Below are positions 26,983 through 35,821 of a stretch of DNA of 64,000 bases, in pieces. The translations under genes and the position numbers were made by a program. The notes below the pieces were generated by a model, which searched no databases, was not told where the DNA came from, and was given only the letters and a program-made list of their open reading frames with translations. Every line of letters starts with the position of its first letter. The stretch's first letter is position 1. Source of the stretch: Rhizobium mongolense USDA 1844 (lineage in GTDB: Bacteria > Pseudomonadota > Alphaproteobacteria > Rhizobiales > Rhizobiaceae); NCBI RefSeq assembly GCF_000419765.1, contig NZ_ATTQ01000002.1, positions 1 to 64,000 of the forward strand. Reading direction: 5' to 3'.

Positions 26983-27010
26983 GTCAGATGTTTCCTGACG
27001 AAAAGTCAGG
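26983..27010. promoter_or_regulatory. Overlapping inverted repeats between amidohydrolase and LysR genes
   Basis: GTCAG (26983) pairs with CTGAC (26995), and CCTGAC (26994-26999) pairs with GTCAGG (27005-27010) across five bases. Three half-sites thus lie within 28 bases, ending 9 bases before the LysR start. The arrangement fits an autoregulatory site also reaching the divergent amidohydrolase promoter. Confidence 0.45.
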
Positions 27011-27019
27011 AGTTGTCGC

Positions 27020-27967
27020 ATGTCTTTCGATGGACGGATTCTCTCCGGGGTAAGCGTACTTGCCGCCGTCGTTGAAGGCGGCAGCTTCGTCAAAGCCGCC
27101 GAATTGATCGGCATCACCGACTCCGGCGTCAGCCGAGCGATCGGCCGTCTGGAGACGCGCCTTGGAGTGCGACTGCTCGATCGGACAACGCGCTCGGTGA
27201 CCCTGACCGACGAAGGACGACGTTTCTACCAAGAGGTGAAACCGCACCTGAACGCGATCGAAGATGCCGCCGTGGTCGCCTCCGGTGCGGCGTCAGCGGT
27301 ACGCGGCCGCCTGAAAGTGGATATCGATCCGTTCTTTCTGCCACTCGTGCTCGCAGGCCGGCTCGGTACCTTCTGTGAAAGACATCCCGATCTCTCAATC
27401 GAGTTCGTGACCAAGGAGCATGTCGGCGATCTTGTCGCGGACGGGATCGATCTTGCGATCCGTTTCGGTGAGCCACGTCTTGCCAGCCTGGTTGCGCGAA
27501 AGCTGATAGAAGCGCCGATCCTGACCGTGGCGTCGCCTCGCTATCTGGAGCGCCATGGTCGCCCGGCGCATCCCCGCGACCTCACCGCTCATCGATGTCT
27601 GCAATTTCTCGACCCCTATACCGGGCGGCCCTTCGAATGGGAGTTCATCCGGGGCGACGAGGCCATCGATTTTCCGACAACGGGACCGCTGACCTTCACT
27701 GACCCAAAGGCGATGCTCGACGAATGCCTCGCGGGAACGGGCATCGCTCAGGTTATCGGTTGGGGCATTGGGCAGGCGCTGGCGAGAGGATCGTTGGTCG
27801 ACCTTTTCCCGGACTGGCATGGGGAGCGTTTCCCGCTGTTTGCCTTCCATCCATCGCGCAAACATCCGCCGGCAAAGGTGAGGGCCTTCATAGACTTCTG
27901 CGCCGAGATCGCAATGGGACTCGAGCGTTCGGCGCCAAGGGAACAGAGTTGGAAAGAGGGAAGTTGA
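27020..27967 (+). CDS. LysR-family transcriptional regulator
   Basis: A 315-residue LysR regulator with helix-turn-helix SFVKAAELIGITDSGVSRAIGRLETRLGV (about 24-52) and a complete effector domain (GRLKVDIDPFFLPLVLAGRL; DGIDLAIRFGEP). GTCAGGAG precedes the ATG. It is divergent from the amidohydrolase-MFS-SDR unit with repeats in the gap. It is clearly functional in form, unlike the LysR remnants around it. Confidence 0.92.
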   Translation: MSFDGRILSGVSVLAAVVEGGSFVKAAELIGITDSGVSRAIGRLETRLGVRLLDRTTRSVTLTDEGRRFYQEVKPHLNAIEDAAVVASGAASAVRGRLKVDIDPFFLPLVLAGRLGTFCERHPDLSIEFVTKEHVGDLVADGIDLAIRFGEPRLASLVARKLIEAPILTVASPRYLERHGRPAHPRDLTAHRCLQFLDPYTGRPFEWEFIRGDEAIDFPTTGPLTFTDPKAMLDECLAGTGIAQVIGWGIGQALARGSLVDLFPDWHGERFPLFAFHPSRKHPPAKVRAFIDFCAEIAMGLERSAPREQSWKEGS

Positions 27968-28014
27968 GATTGTAGTATTGGTAATAAAGCGTGAGGGGGC
28001 GGAGCTCGAGAAGC

Positions 28015-28223
28015 TCCTCTGCGTTAGGCCAACGCGACAACCATCGTGATCTCGGTCTTCGCCGTTGCCATCGGACGGCTGCGAAATAGGCCGGAGCTGC
28101 ACAGATCACATAAGGCGTCGACGGACCGAGCTTGCGTTCGAAAAGACCGGTACGGAACGATTCGTCATCGTCAAAATCGCGGCTGCCGATCACGACATCC
28201 ACCGCGCGTGAGCGCGGCTCCAT
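28015..28223 (-). pseudogene. LysR effector-domain fragment
   Basis: A minus-strand stretch reads AVDVVIGSRDFDDDESFRTG and STPYVICAAPAYFA, the mid-part of a LysR effector domain, and then decays (remnants of PNAEELLEL). Both ends of the gene are missing, and it abuts the RND fragment on the other strand at about 28200. Confidence 0.6.
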
Positions 28224-29003
28224 CGAGACGCTGCAGAACCTTCAGCTGCCTGGCTCAAACGGCAAATCGGTACCGCTCTCGGCAGTTGCCAATTTCCGCT
28301 ACGAGCTGGAGCAGCCGATGATCTGGCGTCGCACGCGCACGCCGACAATTACCATCAAGGCTGCCGTCGTCGGGCCGACACAGCCGGCGACTATCGTCAC
28401 CGAACTACAGCCCAAAGTCGATGCGTTCCGCAAGGGTCTTCCAGCCGGCTACAGCATCGCCAACAGTGGTTCCGTCGAGGAAAGCGCCAAGGCGCAAGGA
28501 CCGATCGCTGCGGTCGCGCCGCTGATGTTGTTTGCCATGGCGACGATCCTGATGATCCAGTTGCAAAGCTTCAGCAGGTTGTTCCTGGTGTTCGCAGTGG
28601 CTCCGACGGCACTCATCGGTGTGGTTATAGCACTGCTCTTCAGCAACGCGCCCATGGGATTCGCAATTCTTGGCGTGCTTGCGCTTATAGGGATCCTGAT
28701 CCGAAACTCTGTCATCCTGGTCGTGCAGATTGAACAGCTTCGGAGCGAAGGCGTGCCGCCATGGCGCGCCGTCGTCGAGGCGACGGAGCACCGGATGCGT
28801 CCGATCATGTTGACGGCGGCGGCGCGACAATGGCGCTCATTCCAATCTCCCGGGAAGTCTTCTGGGATCCCATGGCCTACGCCATGATGGGGGGCATTGT
28901 CGTCGGTACCGCACTGACGCTTCTTTTCCCTCCGGCGCTCTATGTGGCGTGGTTCCGGATAAGGAGAGAGAACCTGGTGGAGCGGAAACCCGCACATTCC
29001 TAG
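28201..29003 (+). pseudogene. RND transporter, C-terminal fragment with frameshift
   Basis: The last quarter of an RND pump is present: a periplasmic block (LQLPGSNGKSVPLSAVANFRYELEQ), then helices (GPIAAVAPLMLFAMATIL, GFAILGVLALIGILIRNSVILV), then, after a frameshift near 28825, ALIPISREVFWDPMAYAMMGG and LFPPALYVAWFRI. The first 750 or so residues are absent. It is not derived from the intact pump at 9345, whose corresponding residues differ. Bases 29004-29179 show only a short palindrome (CCTCCCGGGAGG at 29156). Confidence 0.85.
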
Positions 29004-29179
29004 CATTCGGGCTCAGCACTCGGGGAACCGTTTACCGTCGCCCGCCGCCTCGGCGCGCCCGCCTATCTGCGGGGCCGGAGCCCGCAACCAACGCTCAATA
29101 AAGAGGCCCGCCACGCTGAACTGACCCCTGAAAGTTGTCAGTCACGAGGGCGGGCCCTCCCGGGAGGAGAAGCCTGGAT

Positions 29180-30469
29180 TCAGCTTCTGATCGTTGCCTT
29201 GCCTTGTTCCACCAGGCGAGCGGCGGCATCGGCGGGGGTCGTGCGTTCGAACGCGAGCTCGTCAGCGAGGGGCCGAAGGACGCGCTGGTCGAACTCTGTC
29301 GCGCCAAGCGGGGCCGGTGCCGGGTAATCGCCGACCTGATCCTTAAGAAGGTTGACGTACTTGACGGTATCCTGCTCCGTCGGGTTAAGGTTCGGCAGGA
29401 TCGCCTCGCGGACGGTCGCCGACATCGGTACGCCCCGTTCCACTCCGAGGATCTTGCCGGCGTCGATGTCGTTGACGAAGAAGTCGATGAACTTGGCGGC
29501 CGCTTCGCCGTTCTTCGTCGTCGCTCCGATACTCCAGATAAGCGCGGGACGGTAGTAATGGCCGGAGGGACCACCCTTCCTTTCGCGCGGCAGCATGGTG
29601 ATCGCCAGTTTATTCTTCGAGATCAGCTGATAGCCGACGAGCTGGTTTGAATAGGCCATGCCGATCGCCGATTTGCCAAGCGCCAGGCAGTTGGTATCGA
29701 TGGTGTTCTGGTCGAGCGTCTGTACATCCGCCGCGACCGTGCCACCCTTCTTGCGCAGGTCCTCCCAGAAGCTGTACCACTCCTTGGCATCCTCGACGTC
29801 GAAGCCCAGGCTGCCATTGGCGTAAAGGCTCTTGCCGCGCTGGCGCAGCCAGGCATCAAAGACATAGGCATAGCGGGCGCCGTAAGGGCCGCCCCAGTAA
29901 TTGTCCTTGCCGGCAGCTTTTGTAAGCTCGACGGCCAGTTTGGCATATTCGTCCCAAGTGAGGTCCGGCGTCGGCAAGGGAAGTCCAGCCTTTTCAAAGA
30001 TGGTCTGATCGAAAAAGAGCGCAAAGGAGTTAAGGCCGAGGCCGATGCCATAGAGCTTGCTATCGACGGTGGTCAGGTTCAGCATATCCTTGCCGAAGGT
30101 GTCGACCTTGAGAGCCGAGGGAACGAACTCGTCGAGGGGCATGCAGGCGCCGCGCTTTGAGTAATCGGAGATCGTGCTGGGCTCGAGCTGGAACACATCG
30201 GCGATCGCGCGGCCAGCCATCTGCGTCGCGAGCTTCGTCCAATAGCCGTCGCCGCTGAGCGACTCGCCGACGATCGTGACGCCCGGTGTCTTGGTCTGAT
30301 AGAGCTTTGCAACCTCCAGCGTGCGCTTGGCGCGGTCGTTAGAACCCCACCACATAGCACGCAGTTGCGCGTCGTCGGCAAATGCCGGCATGGCACTACC
30401 CGCGCCGAATGCGAGGCCCGTAGCCACACCGGCCGAGCCCATCAGAAATGAACGTCGATTGATCTGCAT
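29180..30469 (-). CDS. Sugar ABC transporter substrate-binding protein, orphan
   Basis: A 429-residue extracellular solute-binding protein (family 1). It starts MQINRRSFLMGSAG, a twin-arginine signal peptide, cleaved near AFADD. AGGAGG lies just upstream of this ATG (30469). It is clearly a paralogue of the binding protein at 40011: both have an RAxRT motif after WWGS, LRQRGK, and YSNQLVGYQ versus HSNQFVAYQ. No permease or ATPase gene adjoins it. It may use the permease complex at 41303-45337. The LacI regulator is divergent and probably represses it. Confidence 0.9.
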   Translation of the reverse strand: MQINRRSFLMGSAGVATGLAFGAGSAMPAFADDAQLRAMWWGSNDRAKRTLEVAKLYQTKTPGVTIVGESLSGDGYWTKLATQMAGRAIADVFQLEPSTISDYSKRGACMPLDEFVPSALKVDTFGKDMLNLTTVDSKLYGIGLGLNSFALFFDQTIFEKAGLPLPTPDLTWDEYAKLAVELTKAAGKDNYWGGPYGARYAYVFDAWLRQRGKSLYANGSLGFDVEDAKEWYSFWEDLRKKGGTVAADVQTLDQNTIDTNCLALGKSAIGMAYSNQLVGYQLISKNKLAITMLPRERKGGPSGHYYRPALIWSIGATTKNGEAAAKFIDFFVNDIDAGKILGVERGVPMSATVREAILPNLNPTEQDTVKYVNLLKDQVGDYPAPAPLGATEFDQRVLRPLADELAFERTTPADAAARLVEQGKATIRS

Positions 30470-30552
30470 GATGATCCTCCTTTGTCGTCTGCCCGTGCCG
30501 TCCTCCAACGGTTCTCGAGCATGTCACCGGTAGAGTACGCAAATAATTTCGG

Positions 30553-30581
30553 TTTGCAACAAATTATATTCTCGTTGCAAA
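30553..30581. promoter_or_regulatory. Palindrome in LacI/binding-protein divergent promoter
   Basis: TTTGCAAC (30553-30560) and GTTGCAAA (30574-30581) are perfect 8-bp arms, 13 bases apart. ATTTGCAT follows at once and is nearly repeated at 30589. The site lies 28 bases before the lacI-type start and 84 before the binding-protein start. LacI-family operators often carry central TTGCAA-like halves, so this is a probable operator. Confidence 0.6.
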
Positions 30582-30608
30582 TTTGCATGATTTGCATATG
30601 TTTGAGTT

Positions 30609-31637
30609 ATGAACGAAATCAAACCGAGACGGCCGCGTCAGGCCGACATCGCAGCCTTGGCAGGCGTCTCCGTTTCGACGGTTTCACGCGTGCTTGCCAA
30701 TGAGCCAGGCATAAGCGAGAGCGTGCGCGAACATATTCTGCGGGTGGCGGCCGAGCATGGATACCAGGTGAGGTCTGCTCCGGAAGCGGTTCCGGGCGGA
30801 CTTGCGCTGATTGCCAGCGATGGCGTCACGGGCGGACTGAGCGTTTTCTACGAGTCCATCGTCGAGGGTCTGCGTACGGCGGCGGCCGAGCACGGCATGT
30901 CGTTTGAGGTTCGCCTCATCCGGGAAGACCGCGCGACGCCCGAAGTCATTCGAGACTATATGAAGTCGGCGCGCGCCGAGGGTCTCTTTCTCGTCGGCAT
31001 TGATCCGAGTGGGGCTTTGCGTGGCTGGATCGACGACGAGAAGGTTCCGGTTGTCCTCGTGAACGGGACGGATCCTCAGCTCCGCCTCGACGGTGTTTCG
31101 CCTTCCAATTTTTTCGGTGCCTTCGAGGCTGCCCAGCGGCTGCTGAAGGCCGGCCACCGCCGCATCCTCCATCTGACCGGTTCCCACCGCAATACGATCC
31201 GCGAGCGTGTTCGCGGTTTCGAGGCGGCGATAACCTCGGTCCCGGATGCAGAAGGCCGGCTTGTGCCGATGACGTTTCATGGCAGTGCCAGCCGCGAGGC
31301 GCATGAGCTGACGGCGGCGATTCTTGCGGAGAATGCCGGTTTCACTGCCGCCTTCTGCATGAACGATTTTATCGCAGTCGGTGTCTTGGAAGCCGTCACG
31401 GAAGCTGGCCTTCGGGTGCCGGAAGACTTCGCGATCGTCGGTTTCGACGATCTGCCCTGCGCATTGATGACCAATCCGCCGCTTTCCACCATGCGCGTCG
31501 ATCGTGCGGCGCTTGGCCGGGAGGCGATCGGTCTGATGATGTCCCGTTTCCGCGACCGGGCGGCCCCCGCTCGTCATGTATGCCACGGGGTCATCCCCGT
31601 TGCCGGGGGCACCGTATCTGATGTTGCAACCTCATGA
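30609..31637 (+). CDS. LacI-family transcriptional regulator
   Basis: A 342-residue regulator. The helix-turn-helix is at about 11-35 (RQADIAALAGVSVSTVSRVLANEPGISE) with the hinge helix VREHILRVAAEHGY. A periplasmic-binding-protein-like sugar domain follows (GFEAAITSV; FCMNDFIAVGVLEA; FDDLPCALMTNPPLSTMRVD). It is divergent from the orphan binding protein, and its stop is directly followed by the DUF2264 gene, so it is probably cotranscribed with that gene and with the 2-hydroxyacid dehydrogenase. Confidence 0.93.
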   Translation: MNEIKPRRPRQADIAALAGVSVSTVSRVLANEPGISESVREHILRVAAEHGYQVRSAPEAVPGGLALIASDGVTGGLSVFYESIVEGLRTAAAEHGMSFEVRLIREDRATPEVIRDYMKSARAEGLFLVGIDPSGALRGWIDDEKVPVVLVNGTDPQLRLDGVSPSNFFGAFEAAQRLLKAGHRRILHLTGSHRNTIRERVRGFEAAITSVPDAEGRLVPMTFHGSASREAHELTAAILAENAGFTAAFCMNDFIAVGVLEAVTEAGLRVPEDFAIVGFDDLPCALMTNPPLSTMRVDRAALGREAIGLMMSRFRDRAAPARHVCHGVIPVAGGTVSDVATS

Positions 31638-31646
31638 GTGATTCCG

Positions 31647-33500
31647 ATGACCTATGATCCGGCCAGCGCCAATCCGCTTGCAGGCAACCCGCTCGAAACC
31701 CGCGAGGACATGGGCCGCGCGCTTCTCGATCTCTTCGATCCACTGCTGCCCTATTTTTCGAAGGGCAATGCCCGCGTGCGGCTGGATGGCGCCGGCGCGC
31801 ATTTCGATCGTGCCGCGGCCGATCTGGAAGGCTTCGCCCGGCCTCTGTGGGGTCTTGCTCCTTTGGGTGCGGGAAACGGCCGGTTCGAGCATTGGAACCG
31901 TTTCGCCGAAGGCCTCGCTAATGGCGCCGATCCGCAGCATCCGGAATATTGGGGCACGGTCAACGGCCGCGACCAGCGCATGGTGGAGCTTGCCGCGCTC
32001 GGTTTTGCGCTGGCGCTTGTCCCGGAAAAGATCTGGGAGCCACTAGATGGGCGTGCCCGCAACAACGTCATCGCTTATCTCAAGCACGCGCGCCAATTTG
32101 ACTACGCCGACAACAACTGGAAGTTCTTCCGCATCTTCGTCGATATCGCGCTTGACCGATTGGGCGCGGATTTCGATCGCAGCCTCACTAGGCAATATCT
32201 GGAAGAGCTGGAGGGCTTCTATATCGACGATGGCTGGTATCGCGACGGCAATGTCCGCCGTATCGATCACTACATTCCCTTCGCGATGCACTTTTACGGC
32301 CTGATTTATTCGAAGCTTGTCGATGATGACTATGCCAAGCGATACCGCGAACGGGCCGTGCTCTTTGCGAAGGATTTCAAGAACTGGTTTGCAGCCGATG
32401 GGGCGACGATCCCCTTCGGCCGCAGCCTGACATACCGCTTCGCCTGCGCAGGTTTCTGGTCAGCGCTTGCCTTCGCCGACCTCGAAGCTTTGCCTTGGGG
32501 TGAAGTCAAGCATCTTTGCCTCCAGCATCTGCGCTGGTGGAGGGACAAGCCGATGACGAACCGAGACGGCATCCTTTCAATCGGTTTCGGCTATCCCAAT
32601 CTGCTAATGTCGGAGAGTTATAATTCTGCAGGCTCGCCCTATTGGGCTTTCAAGGCCTTCTTGCCGCTCGCAATTCCAGCAGATCATCCGTTCTGGACGT
32701 CAAAGGAAACGGCGCCGGAAGCGGTCGCCGTCTCCCCGCAGCGCCACCCGGGCATGGTCATGATACGAGCGGGCGGCGATGTCGTGGCGCTTTCCTCCGG
32801 CCAGGAAAATTTGCAGATGCGTTTTGGGACGGAAAAATACGCAAAATTCGCATATTCAGCGCGCTACGGATTCAGTGTTGAGGCCGACGAGCGAAATTTC
32901 GCCGGCGGCGCTTTTGATTCGGCGCTGGCTTTCAGCGACGATGGATTGCATTACCGAGTTCGCGAGACGAATGCGGAAGCCAAGATTGCCGGCAACGTGC
33001 TTTATTCGAAGTGGTCGCCGTTCAAGGATGTCTCGGTCGAAACATGGCTCGTACCGGCAGCGCCCTGGCATATTCGCGTTCACAGGATCAATACGCCACG
33101 TGCGCTGCAGACGTCCGAAGGCGGCTTCGCGATCGCCAAACGGGATTTCGATCTTGATACGCTTTCGGCAGAAGCAGGTGCCGCGCATGTCATCGGCGAG
33201 AGTGATTTTTCCGGCATCGCCGATCTTGGCTCGACCGTGACGCGCACCGGCCTTGCGCAGAAAGCCTTGCCGAATACGAACCTTATTGTTGCAAAGACAT
33301 TGGTGCCGCAGTTGCGCGGCGAAATCCCCGCAGGTGAGAGCGTGCTGATCACGGCAGTGCTCGCAGTCAATGATCCGCAAGCTGTTTCCGGGGTTTGGAT
33401 GAAGCGCCCTGTTGTCCCGGACATTGGAGCTTTGGAACAGCAGGTGAAGGAGTACGGCATGTCTGTCAGCGCCATTGTCGCGCCGGGACAGATGCCATGA
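31647..33500 (+). CDS. DUF2264 domain-containing protein, probable glycoside hydrolase
   Basis: A 617-residue protein covered by DUF2264. The N-terminal two thirds is an alpha/alpha-barrel-like region rich in aromatic and acidic residues (LEGFARPLWGLAPL, WKFFRIFVDIALDRLG, DDGWYRDGNVRRIDHYIPFAMHFY) and the last third is beta-rich. No signal peptide is seen, so it should act in the cytoplasm on imported oligosaccharides. Some family members are assigned to glycoside hydrolase family 154 (beta-glucuronidase), which would fit the uxaC-uxuB genes nearby; that link is inference. A GTG at 31638 is an alternative start. Confidence 0.8.
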   Translation: MTYDPASANPLAGNPLETREDMGRALLDLFDPLLPYFSKGNARVRLDGAGAHFDRAAADLEGFARPLWGLAPLGAGNGRFEHWNRFAEGLANGADPQHPEYWGTVNGRDQRMVELAALGFALALVPEKIWEPLDGRARNNVIAYLKHARQFDYADNNWKFFRIFVDIALDRLGADFDRSLTRQYLEELEGFYIDDGWYRDGNVRRIDHYIPFAMHFYGLIYSKLVDDDYAKRYRERAVLFAKDFKNWFAADGATIPFGRSLTYRFACAGFWSALAFADLEALPWGEVKHLCLQHLRWWRDKPMTNRDGILSIGFGYPNLLMSESYNSAGSPYWAFKAFLPLAIPADHPFWTSKETAPEAVAVSPQRHPGMVMIRAGGDVVALSSGQENLQMRFGTEKYAKFAYSARYGFSVEADERNFAGGAFDSALAFSDDGLHYRVRETNAEAKIAGNVLYSKWSPFKDVSVETWLVPAAPWHIRVHRINTPRALQTSEGGFAIAKRDFDLDTLSAEAGAAHVIGESDFSGIADLGSTVTRTGLAQKALPNTNLIVAKTLVPQLRGEIPAGESVLITAVLAVNDPQAVSGVWMKRPVVPDIGALEQQVKEYGMSVSAIVAPGQMP

Positions 33501-34507
33501 GCCGTCCCGGCATCGCGCTTGCCATGCATCCGGGGCGCACGGAACATGTCGTCTCGGATGAGTTGCTTCAACGCCTGGAAGTCATCGGCCGCTTGCTCGA
33601 CCGCGAACCGCTGCAGAATTTCTCTGATGAGCGCGCCCGACGCGTGCTCGCGGAGACGGAAATCCTCATTACAGGCTGGGGCGCGCCGCAGGTGGGCGGT
33701 GAGGTGCTCGCCGCAGCGAGGCGTCTGAAGATTGTCGCTCATGCGGCCGGCACCGTCAAAGGCATTATCGGTGAAGAGATTTTCAGGGCCGGGATTGCGG
33801 TCAGCCATGCCGCGGAAGCCAATGCCACACCGGTTGCTGAGTTTACGCTCGCAGCCATTCTCTTTGCCGGCAAACAAGTTTTCCGCTTCCGCGACCATTA
33901 CGTGGCAGACCGCAACCGTGATCGCACCCACCCGATGCAGCGTTTGGCGATCGGCAACTACCGGCGCACGGTCGGCATCATTGGCGCATCGCGGATCGGC
34001 CGTCGCGTCATCGAGTTGCTGAAGCCGTTTGACTACCAGCTTGTCCTTTTCGATCCGACGATTAGCATGGCTGAAGCTCAGGGGCTTGGAGCAGAGAAGG
34101 TCGATCTGGATACGCTCATGAGGGTTTCCGACATCATTTCGCTTCACGCGCCGTCCCTGCCTTCCACGCAACATATGATCGATGCGGACAGGCTGGCTTT
34201 GATGAAGGACGGCGCAACGCTCATCAACACAGCTAGAGGCGCAATCATCGATGAAGCTGCGCTGCTGGCGAGGCTTGCAACCGGCCGCATCGATGCCATC
34301 ATCGATGTCACGGACCCGGAAATCCCCGAACCTTCATCGGCCTTTTACGATCTGCCGAATCTGTTCCTGACGCCCCATATTGCAGGCGCCGTCGGACTGG
34401 AGCGCATGCGCCTCGGCGAAATGGCGGTGGACGAGATCGAACGTTTCCTAAAGGGCGAGCCGCTTCGTTATGGCGTCACACTCGCGGATCTCGAAAAGAT
34501 GGCCTGA
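33497..34507 (+). CDS. D-isomer-specific 2-hydroxyacid dehydrogenase family protein
   Basis: A 336-residue dehydrogenase overlapping the DUF2264 stop (ATGA at 33497). The NAD site is VGIIGASRIGRRVIELL, the substrate arginine is in NTARGAIID, the glutamate position reads DPEIPEP, and the catalytic histidine is in LFLTPHIAGA. The GxGxxG motif is altered to GASRIG, which still allows binding in this family. It would oxidise or reduce a 2-hydroxy/2-keto acid derived from the imported sugar. The stop lies two bases from the stop of the convergent Gfo gene. Confidence 0.87.
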   Translation: MSRPGIALAMHPGRTEHVVSDELLQRLEVIGRLLDREPLQNFSDERARRVLAETEILITGWGAPQVGGEVLAAARRLKIVAHAAGTVKGIIGEEIFRAGIAVSHAAEANATPVAEFTLAAILFAGKQVFRFRDHYVADRNRDRTHPMQRLAIGNYRRTVGIIGASRIGRRVIELLKPFDYQLVLFDPTISMAEAQGLGAEKVDLDTLMRVSDIISLHAPSLPSTQHMIDADRLALMKDGATLINTARGAIIDEAALLARLATGRIDAIIDVTDPEIPEPSSAFYDLPNLFLTPHIAGAVGLERMRLGEMAVDEIERFLKGEPLRYGVTLADLEKMA

Positions 34508-34509
34508 GC

Positions 34510-35784
34510 CTATTCAACCCTGCGGGAATTCGGCGAGTCGTCATTGGCAAGCTCAGGCATCAGATCGGCGAGATTGACGACCTTGCCGGTGCGGGAACTC
34601 TGAAGCGCTGCAATGCCGCAAAGCACCGACATGGCCCCGGCACGCGTTCCCGCACGCTGATGAAGCCTGTCCTGCATGTCCGGCTTGAAGATCATATTGC
34701 GCATCCGGTCGTCCCCGCCGTAGTGGCCGCCGGAGGAATGCGGCACGATGATACGCTCGACCGCCTCCTTCCCATTGGGGAAATTCCGGATCAGCAGGAT
34801 CTCATCCTCTTTCTTCACCTCCCAGGGTTGGGCTTCATACTGGCGGATTTCGATCCGGCCTTTGGTGCCGTTGAATGCCAGATGGTGGCCTTCGATCGGC
34901 TGGAAGGTGTTCAGCGAATAGGAGACATGCACGTTGTTTCGATAGCGGATGCTGACGACCATCGTGTCCGGAATGTCGATATCCTCGCGGAAGACGCAGC
35001 CGTCGCGAAAATATCCGTCGATCTTAGACGGTTCCTCGTAGAGTGTGTCCAGGAAGGGATCTGCCTCCAGATCGAGATAGTAGTCGCATTCATGCGTGTG
35101 GGGACAGAGCTTGCAGCGTGGGCCGCGGAAGGGGCCCTTGCGGCCGTAATTCTGTAGATCGGCGAAGGACGTCACGGCTTCGGGATCGCTGTCGAGATAC
35201 CAGTTCAGCAGATCGAAATGGTGCGTTGCCTTGTGAACGAAGAGGCTGCCGGAATTTTCGGTATAGGCGTGCCAGCGGCGGAAATAGTCGGCGCCGTGTT
35301 TCGTGTTCAGGTACCAGTGGAAATCGACCGAACTGACGCGGCCGATCTCGCCGGAATTAAGCAATTCCTTGATTTTGGCTGCGGTCGGCGCATAGCGGTA
35401 GTTGAAGGACACGTCGACGCGCCTGCCGGTGCGCTTTTCGGCGTCGATGATCCGGCGAATCTTGTCGACTGCGGTCGTCATCGGTTTCTCGGTGATGACG
35501 TCGATCCCGGCCTCCAGCGCCCGCACGACGATCGCATCGTGCGTGTGATCCGGCGTGCAGACGATGACAAGGTCCGGTTTGACCTCGGCCAGCATCGCAT
35601 CGATATCCTCGTAGATCGGCGCATTGCTGCCGATCATCGTGCGGGCGCGCTCGCCGCGAAGAGAGTTCTTTTCGACGATCGCGACGAGATCGACATGTTC
35701 GCGCCAACCGGCGAGCAGTTCTTTGCCCCACATGGTGGTTCCGCGATTTCCTGTCCCGATCAGTGCAAAACGGCGTTTCTCCAT
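34510..35784 (-). CDS. Gfo/Idh/MocA-family oxidoreductase with cysteine cluster
   Basis: A 424-residue NAD(P)-dependent sugar oxidoreductase. The Rossmann motif is FALIGTGNRGTTMWG, the catalytic lysine is in TEKPMTT (about 98), and the second histidine block reads HKATHHFDLLNW. The insert CKLCPHTHEC (about 228-237) gives C-x2-C-x5-C, an unusual possible metal site for this family. AGGAGG precedes the ATG at 35784. It is the last gene of the four-gene minus-strand operon, so it probably acts on the same sugar-derived substrate as the other three. Confidence 0.9.
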   Translation of the reverse strand: MEKRRFALIGTGNRGTTMWGKELLAGWREHVDLVAIVEKNSLRGERARTMIGSNAPIYEDIDAMLAEVKPDLVIVCTPDHTHDAIVVRALEAGIDVITEKPMTTAVDKIRRIIDAEKRTGRRVDVSFNYRYAPTAAKIKELLNSGEIGRVSSVDFHWYLNTKHGADYFRRWHAYTENSGSLFVHKATHHFDLLNWYLDSDPEAVTSFADLQNYGRKGPFRGPRCKLCPHTHECDYYLDLEADPFLDTLYEEPSKIDGYFRDGCVFREDIDIPDTMVVSIRYRNNVHVSYSLNTFQPIEGHHLAFNGTKGRIEIRQYEAQPWEVKKEDEILLIRNFPNGKEAVERIIVPHSSGGHYGGDDRMRNMIFKPDMQDRLHQRAGTRAGAMSVLCGIAALQSSRTGKVVNLADLMPELANDDSPNSRRVE

Positions 35785-35821
35785 CGAATGATCCTCCTCA
35801 TGCGTGCTCAAATGTATCGAA

